DNA of 34,739 nucleotides from a virus, in IMG/VR virus record IMGVR_UViG_3300006805_000019, positions 1 through 34,739 of that record. The stretch is one strand, 5' to 3'. Of this stretch, positions 1 to 6,282 are shown piece after piece. Position 1 is the stretch's first letter; the number at the start of each line of letters is the position of its first letter. The notes under the pieces are model-generated. The model did no database searches. It was not told the origin of the DNA and saw only the letters and a program-made list of their open reading frames with translations. A program made the position numbers and the translations under genes.

Positions 1-123
1 CAGGTGCGCTTCGTCTCGCCGTGGCCAAATTGCCAAGGCTGCACCGATTGCGCGGGTGGCTGGTAATTCGCGATCAACGCCTTGGCGTGCTTGTGCATGA
101 CCGGGTTTTCAATTGCGATCCGC
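1..123. repeat. Direct terminal repeat, left copy
   Basis: The first 123 bases are identical to the last 123. The simplest reading is that the sequence is a circular assembly cut at an arbitrary point, because the repeat lies inside a gene (the methyltransferase) whose frame continues perfectly across the junction. A real short packaging repeat of T7 type is possible but less likely inside a coding sequence. Confidence 0.97.
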
Positions 124-437
124 TCAATCGGTGCGTTCCAGAAAGCTGAAAACAGCGCCGCACCATTGCGAAGCTCGTGCTGCATGTTCTCAGCGGTGCG
201 ACCCGGCGGCGGCACGGAAAGCCACCGCACGCCGCTGTTGCACAGGCGTGTGCAAGGCGGATGAGCCACCATGAGCAAGTCCCAGCCGTCGTCCAAAATG
301 TCGCGCGCATCGCCAGTTATGTGCCGATTGCTGCCGTCCTCTGCCGGCAGCAGATCGCATGACCAGGCATCATACCCAACGCGGCAAAATGCCGACCGGA
401 CAACGCCGGAAAATTCGCAGGCAACCAGAACCCTCAC
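1..437 (-). CDS. DNA cytosine methyltransferase-like protein (N-terminal part, continues at window end)
   Basis: This is the start of a 200-aa protein whose C-terminal part lies at 34451-34739. It opens with GTG at 437, overlapping the stop of the upstream HTH gene as GTGA. The N-terminus carries a methyltransferase-like motif I (VLVACEFSG, residues 3-11), an acidic CDLLPAEDG segment, and further on AHPPCTRLCNSG, a Pro-Cys motif IV as in C5-cytosine methyltransferases. The protein resembles the compact cytosine methyltransferase-like proteins found in many phages. It probably modifies phage DNA against host restriction, but target and activity are inferred. It is co-directional and translationally coupled with the HTH gene upstream and is followed by the DnaA-like gene. 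Confidence 0.85.
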   Translation of the reverse strand, partial: MRVLVACEFSGVVRSAFCRVGYDAWSCDLLPAEDGSNRHITGDARDILDDGWDLLMVAHPPCTRLCNSGVRWLSVPPPGRTAENMQHELRNGAALFSAFWNAPIERIAIENPVMHKHAKALIANYQPPAQSVQPWQFGHGETKRT

Positions 438-628
438 GTCGCCTGCTCTGCAACGTCCAGATGCGCTGTCACCCTGCGAATGGTCGCCAGCGTGACCTTG
501 CCGGATCGCAGGCGCTGAATCAGCGTGCTGCTCTTTGCGGCCTCCCTGCCGAAGCGGCTGGGGGTCTTCCCCGTCCGCTTGAGGTGGCGTTCAATCCGGC
601 GAATTAGTGGAGGGCATGGGTCTTTCAT
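434..628 (-). CDS. Small HTH protein, putative repressor
   Basis: A 64-aa basic protein with a predicted helix-turn-helix: an amphipathic first helix, then KTPSRFGREAAKSSTLIQRLRSGK, where FGREA and TLIQRLRSG fit the two HTH helices seen in small alphaproteobacterial and phage HTH proteins. It is the first gene leftward from the 635-696 control region and has no recognisable Shine-Dalgarno sequence. The candidate leftward promoter would place the transcript start at or next to the ATG, so a leaderless message is likely. Its TGA overlaps the GTG of the methyltransferase. Repressor of the divergent early promoters is inferred from position; the family assignment is moderate. Confidence 0.7.
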   Translation of the reverse strand: MKDPCPPLIRRIERHLKRTGKTPSRFGREAAKSSTLIQRLRSGKVTLATIRRVTAHLDVAEQAT

Positions 629-634
629 GGGTGT

Positions 635-663
635 AACCTACGGGATAAAAAATAATGCGTCAA
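635..663 (-). promoter_or_regulatory. Candidate leftward promoter for the HTH gene (leaderless)
   Basis: On the minus strand the left palindrome arm supplies TTGACG (663-658), followed by a 17-bp spacer and TAGGTT (640-635), a weak -10 with three of six consensus matches. The expected transcript start falls at about 628, the first base of the HTH start codon. The weak -10 and missing Shine-Dalgarno would fit a poorly expressed repressor, but this promoter is less certain than the rightward one. Confidence 0.45.
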
Positions 664-675
664 TGGCTTGACGCA
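656..675. promoter_or_regulatory. Operator-like perfect palindrome
   Basis: TGCGTCAA-TGGC-TTGACGCA is a perfect inverted repeat with 8-bp arms and a 4-bp spacer between the divergent HTH gene and the rightward operon. Each arm contains a TTGACG -35 box, one for each direction. A further half-site, GCGTCAA, lies at 701-707, close to the predicted rightward start point. Binding by the neighbouring HTH protein is inferred. Confidence 0.75.
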
Positions 676-696
676 GAAATTATCCACCCCTAATAT
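668..696 (+). promoter_or_regulatory. Sigma-70-type promoter of the rightward early operon
   Basis: TTGACG (668-673), a 17-bp spacer and TAATAT (691-696) closely match a vegetative bacterial promoter. The expected start is near 703, giving a leader of about 19 nt with AGGGGA (709-714) seven bases before the ATG at 722. The -35 box is the right arm of the palindrome, so an operator-bound protein would block it. Confidence 0.8.
680..688 (+). promoter_or_regulatory. DnaA-box-like sequence inside the rightward promoter spacer
   Basis: TTATCCACC differs from the DnaA consensus TTATCCACA at the last base only. It lies between the -35 and -10 boxes of the rightward promoter. The phage encodes a protein with a DnaA domain IV-like DNA-binding region (33687-34322), which makes the site interesting, but 8-of-9 matches occur several times by chance in a genome of this size. 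Confidence 0.4.
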
Positions 697-721
697 CAGG
701 GCGTCAACAGGGGAACATCAA

Positions 722-1066
722 ATGACTAACGCAGAACGCCGCATCGCCTCCAGCCTACAGAACGAGTGGCACATCACCCATAGGGTGCAATTGTCGGCCA
801 TCCGCGACGCCGCCCTCGCGCTTCTGGCCGCGCTGGACGTGCAACGCGACTGCACCTACCGCGCGGAGCTTGTCAGCGAGATTGACGGCTATGCGGCTGA
901 CCTCGGCGGCACGACCATCGACCTTCTGGCTAACTTGCATGGCAGGCTTTGCAAAGACGCCGACGAGGCGGGCGTTGCGCCGGAAATGCTGGCGTTCGAC
1001 GCCGCCGTTCTGGAGGCAGCCTACAACAAGTGGCAGTCACGCCACGACGCGCGGAGGATGGCATGA
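722..1066 (+). CDS. Hypothetical protein, first gene of the rightward operon
   Basis: A 114-aa protein, mostly helical in appearance, of no family I recognise. The ATG at 722 is preferred over the in-frame ATG at 668 because AGGGGA lies seven bases upstream and because 668 falls inside the -35 box. It opens an eleven-gene block whose members nearly all overlap by four bases. The central region is rich in Ala, Leu and Asp and the C-terminus is basic. Early expression from the 668-696 promoter is inferred. Confidence 0.75.
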   Translation: MTNAERRIASSLQNEWHITHRVQLSAIRDAALALLAALDVQRDCTYRAELVSEIDGYAADLGGTTIDLLANLHGRLCKDADEAGVAPEMLAFDAAVLEAAYNKWQSRHDARRMA

Positions 1067-1344
1067 GCAAGCACCGCATGACCGCATACGCGCCGTTCGG
1101 CCTTCAGCCCGATTCCCTCGAGTGCGTGATCGAATACACCTACTCGCCGGGTTCGCCCGCAGTCTACTACGGTACGCCGCAGCCCGCCGATCCTGCGTCA
1201 ATCGACTTCGTGTCGGTCAAGCTCGTCCACCACCAGATCGACACTGGCTTGCAGTTGATGCTGGATGAATGGGCCGGGGAATATCTCAGCGAGGACTACG
1301 GACGCGAGAAGGCAATCGACAACGCGACGGATGACGACCGATGA
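1063..1344 (+). CDS. Hypothetical protein
   Basis: A 93-aa acidic protein, not recognised. The start at 1063 overlaps the previous stop as ATGA and is preceded by GGAGG at 1053-1057. An upstream ATG at 949 in the same frame is rejected because the intervening sequence is an Arg-rich shadow of the preceding gene. The C-terminus is strongly acidic (DNATDDDR). The position between early genes is the only clue to function. Confidence 0.72.
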   Translation: MSKHRMTAYAPFGLQPDSLECVIEYTYSPGSPAVYYGTPQPADPASIDFVSVKLVHHQIDTGLQLMLDEWAGEYLSEDYGREKAIDNATDDDR

Positions 1345-1517
1345 AAGACCTCTGGTTCGCTGAAATGGAGCGCCTTCTGGCCGAGAAGGAAGACGCAGGC
1401 ATCCCATTCGACCAAGCCTATGAGCAGGCAGGCAATGAGGCCGGTCCTGCACTTGCAGAGCGTCTTGCCGACATCGCGGACATGGAGCGCAAGCGGCGTA
1501 GGGAGAAAGGCAAATGA
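1341..1517 (+). CDS. Small hypothetical protein
   Basis: A 58-aa highly charged protein (starts MKDLWFAEME, ends RKRRREKGK) with a helical, possibly coiled-coil character. It is coupled by ATGA overlaps to both neighbours (1341-1344 and 1514-1517). No family is recognised. The exact tiling into the operon is the main evidence that it is real. Confidence 0.65.
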   Translation: MKDLWFAEMERLLAEKEDAGIPFDQAYEQAGNEAGPALAERLADIADMERKRRREKGK

Positions 1518-1681
1518 GCGAACCCCGCGACATTGCCGACCAGTCCGCCGACCCGCGCACTGGCTCCTACGTCCACCCGGAGTTTATCCACGCCAACCCT
1601 GACAGGTCGATCCCTTGGCCTGCCGTTGTCGTGGTTTTCTTTGCTATCGCCTTTTTTGCTGCTGTTGTTCTTTTGGATTGA
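1514..1681 (+). CDS. Small single-pass membrane protein
   Basis: A 55-aa protein with a polar N-terminus and one strongly hydrophobic segment near the C-terminus (WPAVVVVFFAIAFFAAVVLL, about residues 35-54), ending in a single Asp. This is a tail-anchored inner-membrane topology. It starts inside the stop of the previous gene. An early phage membrane protein could affect host division, transport or superinfection; none of these can be told from sequence. Confidence 0.68.
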   Translation: MSEPRDIADQSADPRTGSYVHPEFIHANPDRSIPWPAVVVVFFAIAFFAAVVLLD

Positions 1682-1692
1682 GGAGAGAGGCA

Positions 1693-1860
1693 ATGACCCT
1701 TTCAGAAAAGATCGCCGCCGCCGCAGAGCAGGCCAAGACCAACGAGGCGGAAGCCTACAGCACGTTGGAGTTCATCCTACGCCAGCGTCAATGGCCGGGG
1801 TGGCTTCAGAGCGTCGCGGCTGACATCGACAGACCTATCAACGTGGAGAACAATCAATGA
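1693..1860 (+). CDS. Small hypothetical protein
   Basis: A 55-aa protein starting MTLSEKIAAAAEQAK, with a helical N-terminus. The ATG at 1693 has an AGGAGAGAGG ribosome site just upstream (1681-1690). Its TGA overlaps the start of the Rad52-like gene. This is the only junction in the operon with a gap (11 nt) instead of a four-base overlap. No family recognised. Confidence 0.7.
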   Translation: MTLSEKIAAAAEQAKTNEAEAYSTLEFILRQRQWPGWLQSVAADIDRPINVENNQ

Positions 1861-2543
1861 CCGGCAATATGCGGATTTGGGATGCCGTTTCCAAGACGGA
1901 CCCGAAGCACACCAAGCATTTCAAGCGCGCGGGCGGGTTCTCCGGTACCGCCATCAAGCCGATTTGGCTTACCAAGCGGTTGACTGAGCAGTTCGGCCCG
2001 GCTGGCACCGGCTGGGGCATGGAGAAGCCTGAATTTCAAACCGTGACAGCCGGCGACGAAATCCTCGTCTTCTGCACCGTGGGGCTTTGGTACACTGAGG
2101 AAGGCAAGGGCGGCGTCCATACCGTCTACGGTGTCGGCGGCGACAAGGTGCTGGGCAAGAACAAGTACGGCCCCTTCACCAACGACGAAGCCTTCAAAGC
2201 ATCCTACACCGACGCGCTTTCCAATGCCATGAAGCAGATTGGCATGGGTGCCGACATTCACATGGGCATGTTTGAGGACGAGAAGTACGTCCGCGAGACG
2301 ACGCGCGAGTTTGAGAAGCCGGCATACCCGCCCGATGAAGACGCACTGGCCGGCGCTAAGGCGTGGGTCGCCTCGCAGTCCACGCTGTTCGACACCCTAA
2401 CCAACGAGGAGGAGGTCCGCGCCTGGAATACGAAGCACGCCAAGGCTTTGAAGAAGCTGGAGGCTGCGTCTGAGGCTCTTTACGAAAAAGTTATGCTTGA
2501 ATATGGCCGCGCTCTTGATAGGTGCCGGAGGCCCGCTGCGTGA
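1857..2543 (+). CDS. Rad52-family (Sak3-like) single-strand annealing protein
   Basis: A 228-aa protein whose N-terminal 150 residues match the phage Rad52-like annealing proteins: WDAVSKTDPKHTKHFKRAGGF near residue 8, a hydrophobic AIKPIWLTKRLTEQFGPAGTGWG segment, LWYTEEG, then GKNKYGPFTNDEAFKASYTDALSNAMKQIGMGADIH. These proteins anneal complementary single strands in phage recombination and concatemer formation. The C-terminal third is charged and variable, as is usual. It is followed by a NinB-like protein and an HNH nuclease, a normal phage recombination neighbourhood. The Rad52 assignment is firm; the Sak3 subgroup is from memory of the motif order. Confidence 0.85.
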   Translation: MTGNMRIWDAVSKTDPKHTKHFKRAGGFSGTAIKPIWLTKRLTEQFGPAGTGWGMEKPEFQTVTAGDEILVFCTVGLWYTEEGKGGVHTVYGVGGDKVLGKNKYGPFTNDEAFKASYTDALSNAMKQIGMGADIHMGMFEDEKYVRETTREFEKPAYPPDEDALAGAKAWVASQSTLFDTLTNEEEVRAWNTKHAKALKKLEAASEALYEKVMLEYGRALDRCRRPAA

Positions 2544-2992
2544 CAACAAGGTTCCTCGAAACCGACCACGACCGGCGAATGTTGATCCGCTTTCTGGAGG
2601 ACCAGCCTTTGCCGATCACGGTGGCGCTCACCAAGGGCGGCAAGCGTTCGCTTCGGCAGAACAAGCTCCAGCGATTGTGGATCAACGAGATAGCAGAGCA
2701 GCTTGCGGACCAAAGCCCGGAGGAGGTGCGAGGCTACTGCAAGCTGACCATCGGCGTTCCCATCCTGCGGGCTGAAAACGATACCTTCCGCGAGCGGTAC
2801 GATGTTATCGTGCGCCCGCTGCCCTACGAGCAAAAGCTGGCGCTGATGATGGAGCCGCTGGACTTCCCCATTAGCCGCCTGATGACTACGAAGCAGGCTA
2901 CCGCATATCTGGACGGCATACACCGGCATTTCTCGGAGAAGGGGATTGTCCTGACCGATCCGGGCGACCTGATTGCGCGGACTGACGCATGA
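2540..2992 (+). CDS. NinB-like recombination protein
   Basis: A 150-aa protein resembling phage NinB/Orf-type recombination mediators: GKRSLRQNKLQRLWINEIAEQL, a YCKLTIGVPILRAEN segment and a C-terminal LDFPISRLMTTKQATAYLDGIHRHF region. NinB binds single-stranded DNA and helps annealing. The GTG at 2540 is chosen over GTG at 2522 because it overlaps the previous stop as GTGA and has GGAGG at 2527-2531. Placement directly after a Rad52-like gene supports a recombination role. Confidence 0.72.
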   Translation: MTTRFLETDHDRRMLIRFLEDQPLPITVALTKGGKRSLRQNKLQRLWINEIAEQLADQSPEEVRGYCKLTIGVPILRAENDTFRERYDVIVRPLPYEQKLALMMEPLDFPISRLMTTKQATAYLDGIHRHFSEKGIVLTDPGDLIARTDA

Positions 2993-3354
2993 GCCGCGCC
3001 GAGTTCTCCAAGCCCACGAAGCGGGAAGCGTTGCGGCGATCTGCCGGCCAGTGCGAGGCGCGCGGGACCATGTACGGCCTGCCGCTCGCCATGCGCTGCT
3101 TTGCAAATCTGGCTTACGGCGTAGAGTTCGACCACATCATCCTAGACGCCAACTCCAAGGACAATAGCCTGGAGAATTGCGCCGCCGTTTGCGTTAAGTG
3201 CCACAAATACAAGACGGCCAAGCATGACACACCGCTGGCTGCAAAGACTGTGCGCCAACGGGACAAGGCGAACGGCATCAAGAAGCCCTCGCAGTGGCAG
3301 AGCAAGTGGCGCAGGAAAGTAAACGGCAGAACAGTTTTACGGGAGAACACATGA
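2989..3354 (+). CDS. HNH endonuclease
   Basis: A 121-aa protein with the features of compact phage HNH nucleases: CEARG and MRC cysteines (residues 22 and 37), GVEFDH with the first catalytic His (49), Asn at 63 in SLENC, and CVKCH with the last His (72) and two zinc-binding cysteines. The C-terminus is basic. Because it lies in an operon with recombination genes and is coupled to NinB by ATGA, it more likely acts in DNA processing than as a homing element, although both are possible. Confidence 0.82.
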   Translation: MSRAEFSKPTKREALRRSAGQCEARGTMYGLPLAMRCFANLAYGVEFDHIILDANSKDNSLENCAAVCVKCHKYKTAKHDTPLAAKTVRQRDKANGIKKPSQWQSKWRRKVNGRTVLRENT

Positions 3355-3361
3355 GCGATGA
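3342..3361 (+). repeat. 20-nt repeat over a ribosome site and start codon, copy 1
   Basis: The 20 bases from GGAGAACAC through the start codon and the next codons are identical to 3656-3675, at the start of the next gene. The copies cover the Shine-Dalgarno sequence, ATG and the first residues MSD. Either the start region was duplicated with divergent bodies, or the motif is a favoured translation-start module. Confidence 0.85.
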
Positions 3362-3668
3362 AGCGAAAGACGCGGCAACGCGGATTGTGGATGAAGCCGA
3401 CGATCTGTTGCGCGGCGATGTAGAGGTGCGCGAAGCGATGTCCGGTGACACACTCACCGTCGCCCGCGCATATCTCGACGCCGCCACCGAGATCGAGCGG
3501 CTGCGGGCTGCTCGCAATGCGGTGCTGGAGGAAGCGGCGAAGGTTTGCGAGGCTGCGTTCAGTGACGATGGCTGGCACCCATTTATGAAAAGCTCTGCGG
3601 AAGTATGCGCTGACAATATCCGCGCCCTGAAGGCGGAAGCCACCAACCCCACCAAGGAGAACACATGA
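3351..3668 (+). CDS. Hypothetical protein
   Basis: A 105-aa protein beginning MSDEAKDAATRIVDEADDL and rich in helix formers. The C-terminal half (RNAVLEEAAKVCEAAF, then a region ending DNIRALKAEA) matches a pattern common in small phage proteins with conserved Cys and an (A)IRAL ending; function unknown. Start at 3351 overlaps the previous stop and has GGGAG nine bases upstream; the longer frame from 3294 is a shadow of the HNH gene. The ribosome site and first codons are duplicated at the next gene. Confidence 0.72.
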   Translation: MSDEAKDAATRIVDEADDLLRGDVEVREAMSGDTLTVARAYLDAATEIERLRAARNAVLEEAAKVCEAAFSDDGWHPFMKSSAEVCADNIRALKAEATNPTKENT

Positions 3669-3675
3669 GCGATGA
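3656..3675 (+). repeat. 20-nt repeat over a ribosome site and start codon, copy 2
   Basis: This is the exact second copy of the start module at 3342-3361, here for the 99-aa gene at 3665. Confidence 0.85.
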
Positions 3676-3964
3676 TCTGGTAGAGAGGCTGGCGAGGGCG
3701 ATTTGCCTAGACCTTGGCGACGACCCCGACGAATTGTGCGTGCTGATTGCGGGCCGTGAAGGAACGCGCCCAGCATGGGAAGGCTTCGTATCGACCACAA
3801 CCGCCGTCCTCGCAGAGATAGAAGCTGCTGGCTATGCGGTGGTGCCGGTGGAGCCGACGGCGGAAATGGAAGCCGCCGGAAACGAACCGCTTAGCTGGGT
3901 TATGACCAGCGCCGGGACTGTCTGGAGAGCCATGCTCGCCGCCAGCAGGAAGAAAAGCACATGA
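3665..3964 (+). CDS. Hypothetical protein
   Basis: A 99-aa protein beginning MSDDLVERLARAICLDLGDDPDE, followed by RPAWEGFVSTTTAVLAEIEAAGYAVVPVEPT. The pattern of an N-terminal RLARAIC helix and a later W-x-F/Y helix also appears in the 88-aa protein at 28962-29228, suggesting distant relatives in one phage family. Coupled to both neighbours by ATGA overlaps. Function unknown. Confidence 0.72.
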   Translation: MSDDLVERLARAICLDLGDDPDELCVLIAGREGTRPAWEGFVSTTTAVLAEIEAAGYAVVPVEPTAEMEAAGNEPLSWVMTSAGTVWRAMLAASRKKST

Positions 3965-4089
3965 TTAGCGAAGACGCTCTAGCCGTCGCTGCGCGGATCG
4001 GCATTGTCGCCGCGGTTCTGTTCGTGGTGGCGCCAGCCGCGATTTGGGCGGTGGTCCGGTACGTCGAGTTCCTGGCCTGGGTGGGCTAG
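3961..4089 (+). CDS. Very small membrane protein
   Basis: A 42-aa protein, MISEDALAVAARIG followed by one hydrophobic helix (VAAVLFVVAPAAIWAVV) and a short tail. It starts in the previous stop (ATGA) and its TAG overlaps the last bases of the convergent spanin gene. It closes the rightward operon. Function unknown. Confidence 0.6.
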   Translation: MISEDALAVAARIGIVAAVLFVVAPAAIWAVVRYVEFLAWVG

Positions 4090-4328
4090 GGTTTGCCGCC
4101 TCTCACGAATGAGGCCAGCGCGTCATGCCTTGCTGCACATGCGAGGTATTTTTGCACCGCGTCAAGGAATGAGAGGGCAATTCCGGTATCCGTGGGCCTT
4201 TCGCCGCTAGGGGGGCTAGGTGGCTCGCAGGGCAAAAGTAACGATGCGTCGGGCATCCGTGCCACCGGGATCGTGGAAACGCTCCCACACCCCGCCAAAA
4301 GCCCGCAAATGAGGGCTGCCCGGATCAC
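4086..4328 (-). CDS. Rz1-like outer-membrane spanin lipoprotein
   Basis: An 80-aa protein with a lipoprotein signal: short hydrophobic N-terminus and lipobox LAGC with Cys14 as the predicted lipid-modified residue. It continues with a Pro-rich segment (LPCEPPSPPSGERP) typical of Rz1 outer-membrane spanins, then a helical C-terminus with further cysteines. It follows and overlaps (ATGA) the Rz-like gene, as expected for a two-component spanin. The complex fuses inner and outer membranes at the end of lysis in Gram-negative hosts. Stop overlaps the convergent 42-aa gene. Confidence 0.82.
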   Translation of the reverse strand: MIRAALICGLLAGCGSVSTIPVARMPDASLLLPCEPPSPPSGERPTDTGIALSFLDAVQKYLACAARHDALASFVRGGKP

Positions 4329-4654
4329 TTGGGAGCCAGGAGCGCGCGGACGCCAGTGATAGCCTCCTGCATGGCGGGCGTCTGGACACAGGCGGTGGTC
4401 GCGGGGAGTTGAATTATTCTTTCGCGGACGGGGGCCGCCGTCGCGTTGATCTGCTCAACCTTGCCGGCCAGCTTGGCAATCTCAAGAGCCGACAATTTCA
4501 TGTCTTGCTCTCTTTGCTGGATGACCGCGTTCGCCCCCGCCAGCTTGACCTCCAGCGCGCCGTTGGCCTCGTAGGACGATTTAAGCAGGAAGCCCAGCAC
4601 GCCGATCAGCACCAGGGAGACGGCGCCGACGATCAGCAGGGGCTTGGTGAACAT
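4325..4654 (-). CDS. Rz-like inner-membrane spanin
   Basis: A 109-aa protein starting MFTKPLLIVGAVSLVLIGVLGFLL, one N-terminal membrane anchor, followed by a periplasmic coiled coil (about residues 28-75: EVKLAGANAVIQQREQDMK and onward) and a shorter tail. This is the i-spanin architecture. The start at 4654 overlaps the endolysin stop as TGATG; a longer in-frame reading to 4741 is an endolysin shadow. Paired with the Rz1-like gene downstream. Confidence 0.82.
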   Translation of the reverse strand: MFTKPLLIVGAVSLVLIGVLGFLLKSSYEANGALEVKLAGANAVIQQREQDMKLSALEIAKLAGKVEQINATAAPVRERIIQLPATTACVQTPAMQEAITGVRALLAPK

Positions 4655-5088
4655 CAGGGATATTGCGCGACGAAGTGGGTTCCCTTGAATTGTTCGCGTT
4701 CCCCGTTCCTGCGCCGGGTGATTTCCGGGGGAATGTGCCAACGGTCGAATTGTGCCGGTACTTCCGCAAAGGCTCCTGCGTTGATCTTCTTCAGCAGGGT
4801 GGACGATGTGAAGGCACCCACGCCGACGTTGAACGCGAAGCTCACCAGCGCGTCGAACTGGTGCTGCGTGAGCGCCACCGTGGCGGCATTAACGGCAGCC
4901 TCAAAGCGGTCAAGGTCGGCACGCAGGGCGTCCGCAACCTGTTCGTCCGTCCAGTGAAGGCCCATGTGTACTTCTGGTCCGGTGTGGCCGACGCCTATCG
5001 TGGGCAGCCCAACGCTATCAAGGTAGGCATCGTTGCGCTTGCCCTCTCTCTGGGTCAGTAGGTCGATCCCTTGGTCGCTGATCTTCAC
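4654..5088 (-). CDS. Endolysin, GH24 muramidase (T4 lysozyme type)
   Basis: A 144-aa lysozyme that cleaves the glycan strands of peptidoglycan. The catalytic pattern E-x8-D-x5-T is complete: Glu15, Asp24, Thr30, within REGKRNDAYLDSVGLPT, followed by IGVGHTG. Further matches are ALVSFAFNVG and TSSTLLKKIN, both typical of this family. The GTG at 5088 is preferred to ATG at 5100: GGAGG stands five bases before it and it overlaps the stop of the upstream small membrane gene as GTGA. No signal peptide is seen, so export depends on a holin or pinholin from the upstream membrane genes. Confidence 0.93.
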   Translation of the reverse strand: MKISDQGIDLLTQREGKRNDAYLDSVGLPTIGVGHTGPEVHMGLHWTDEQVADALRADLDRFEAAVNAATVALTQHQFDALVSFAFNVGVGAFTSSTLLKKINAGAFAEVPAQFDRWHIPPEITRRRNGEREQFKGTHFVAQYP

Positions 5089-5198
5089 ATCAGCCTCCAT
5101 GTCTTAATCCACGCGACTACCCGGTCATAAACCGGAGCGATGTAGTGCCAGCAAACAAGAACCGCGACGGCAAAGAGGATAAACCAGACAAACTCCAT
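5085..5198 (-). CDS. Very small membrane protein in the lysis cassette
   Basis: A 37-aa protein starting MEFVWFILFAVAVLVCWHYI, one membrane helix with a short basic tail (ending WIKTWRLM). AGGAG lies seven bases before the ATG and the stop overlaps the endolysin GTG, so translation of the two is coupled. Its size and place immediately before the endolysin suggest a role in lysis control, but it is short for a holin. Too short to be found by usual gene length limits. Confidence 0.65.
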   Translation of the reverse strand: MEFVWFILFAVAVLVCWHYIAPVYDRVVAWIKTWRLM

Positions 5199-5207
5199 CG
5201 GATGCTC

Positions 5208-5606
5208 CTATGCCGCCACCGTCGAGAACAGGATCGCCGCGACCAATACCGTCCCCCATACCCAATGTCCGCACTGACGATAGGTCGCCGCGCCGACAAA
5301 GAGGCAGGCCCCGATGATCTGAAGCACCCGCGCGCCGGCCGACCATATGATCGCTTCGTCGGACCATACGCCAAGGCCCCAGATCAGGACCACTGCCTCG
5401 CGGATCGCGGCGCCGGTCAGATACACCGCGAAGGCCACCAGCACGCCTGCCCGGACATTCCCCATCGGCAGCGGGGCCTCGCTACCGTTCCCGTTGCCGT
5501 CTCCGTGGCGGCCCAGCGAGGCCAGCCGGAACACAGCCACCAGCACCGCCTCGATGCTGAGGAACCCAAGGATGGCCGACATGTGCATGATGGTGAAGTG
5601 GAGCAT
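5208..5606 (-). CDS. Polytopic membrane protein, holin candidate
   Basis: A 132-aa protein with about four hydrophobic segments: residues 8-28, 50-75, 85-103 and 114-132, separated by a Gly/Asn-rich loop (HGDGNGNGSEAP). It lies in the lysis cassette upstream of the endolysin. The start overlaps the upstream stop by one base (TGATG). A holin function is possible from location; the sequence itself does not identify a holin family. Confidence 0.7.
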   Translation of the reverse strand: MLHFTIMHMSAILGFLSIEAVLVAVFRLASLGRHGDGNGNGSEAPLPMGNVRAGVLVAFAVYLTGAAIREAVVLIWGLGVWSDEAIIWSAGARVLQIIGACLFVGAATYRQCGHWVWGTVLVAAILFSTVAA

Positions 5607-5800
5607 CAGTGACCGTTCTTCTTGTGGTTTGACAGGTCGTCCGTCAGGCCCAGCAGCGCTTTGTCCAGCGGGGCCTCCTCGATGGCTCGCATGAGCCGAT
5701 GCAGTGCGCCCTGCCGCTTGTAGCGAGCAATATCCAGCTTCTCCGCTTCCTCGTTCGCGGCCTGCTTTTCAGGGCTTGGCTTACGCTTCCACCAACTCAT
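5606..5800 (-). CDS. Small soluble charged protein in the lysis cassette
   Basis: A 64-aa protein, MSWWKRKPSPEKQAANEEAEKL, then a basic helical region and a His/Lys-rich end (NHKKNGH). The ATG at 5800 overlaps the stop of the upstream gene (ATGA) and is closely preceded by GGGGA. Longer reading to 6028 in this frame is a shadow of the preceding gene. No family recognised. Confidence 0.65.
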   Translation of the reverse strand: MSWWKRKPSPEKQAANEEAEKLDIARYKRQGALHRLMRAIEEAPLDKALLGLTDDLSNHKKNGH

Positions 5801-6006
5801 TTCCCCAGTTTCCCAGCCAGAGCATTCAGCGCCTGGGCCATGTCGTTCTCTGCCTCGATGGCCTTTGCCGTCTGCTCGATGAGTTTCCCAGTCAACTCTT
5901 TGCGTTCCACCCGTTCCTGCCAGAACAACCACGCCAGCAGTCCGACTACCGGACCAGCCGCGCCAAAGCCAGAAAGCGCGTCGATGAACGGCTTGAGGCT
6001 GTCCAC
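5797..6006 (-). CDS. Single-pass membrane protein with coiled coil, lysis cassette
   Basis: A 69-aa protein: an N-terminal membrane helix (about residues 13-29, FGAAGPVVGLLAWLFW) followed by a charged coiled-coil helix (ERVERKELTGKLIEQTAKAIEAE). The GTG at 6006 is the start. Such one-helix proteins with a cytoplasmic or periplasmic coiled coil are frequent in phage lysis regions and are sometimes called holin-like, but no holin signature is present. Confidence 0.68.
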   Translation of the reverse strand: MDSLKPFIDALSGFGAAGPVVGLLAWLFWQERVERKELTGKLIEQTAKAIEAENDMAQALNALAGKLGK

Positions 6007-6009
6007 CGA

Positions 6010-6282
6010 CTATGCCTTGGGCGCGCATGGCTGCCGAAGAATCGTCACCAATGTTGACGCGAGGCCGGCACCCACCAGCCCCATCCCCAACTGAAGCAAC
6101 GCCGGCACGGTGGTATCACGCCACCACGCCTCGGCCAAAGCAACGCCCGCCATGAGCATCCCGGCCCCCACCGCATGGCGTGACCACTTGACCGCTGGCA
6201 CGGCTGCCACAGGCAGCACACCCGGCGTTAAATACACAACGCCACACCCCAGATAGATAACGGCCAGCAGCAAAGTAAGCAT
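6010..6282 (-). CDS. Small membrane protein, lysis cassette
   Basis: A 90-aa protein with two or three hydrophobic segments (residues 2-28, 38-51 and 60-82) and a short cytosolic end. It is the first gene of the lysis block, preceded by AGGG seven bases before the ATG. A holin or pinholin is possible; alternative holin candidates are the 132-aa and 69-aa proteins. Confidence 0.68.
   Translation of the reverse strand: MLTLLLAVIYLGCGVVYLTPGVLPVAAVPAVKWSRHAVGAGMLMAGVALAEAWWRDTTVPALLQLGMGLVGAGLASTLVTILRQPCAPKA

Noticed and set aside
1584-1592. TTATCCACG, another DnaA-box-like sequence, and TGTGGATGA near 3387
   Set aside because: Both lie inside coding sequence at eight of nine matches. Around seven such matches are expected by chance in this genome, so they are not origin evidence.
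2480-3106. A 208-codon minus-strand frame opposite NinB-like and HNH genes
   Set aside because: Antisense to two supported and coupled genes; no coding-like features.
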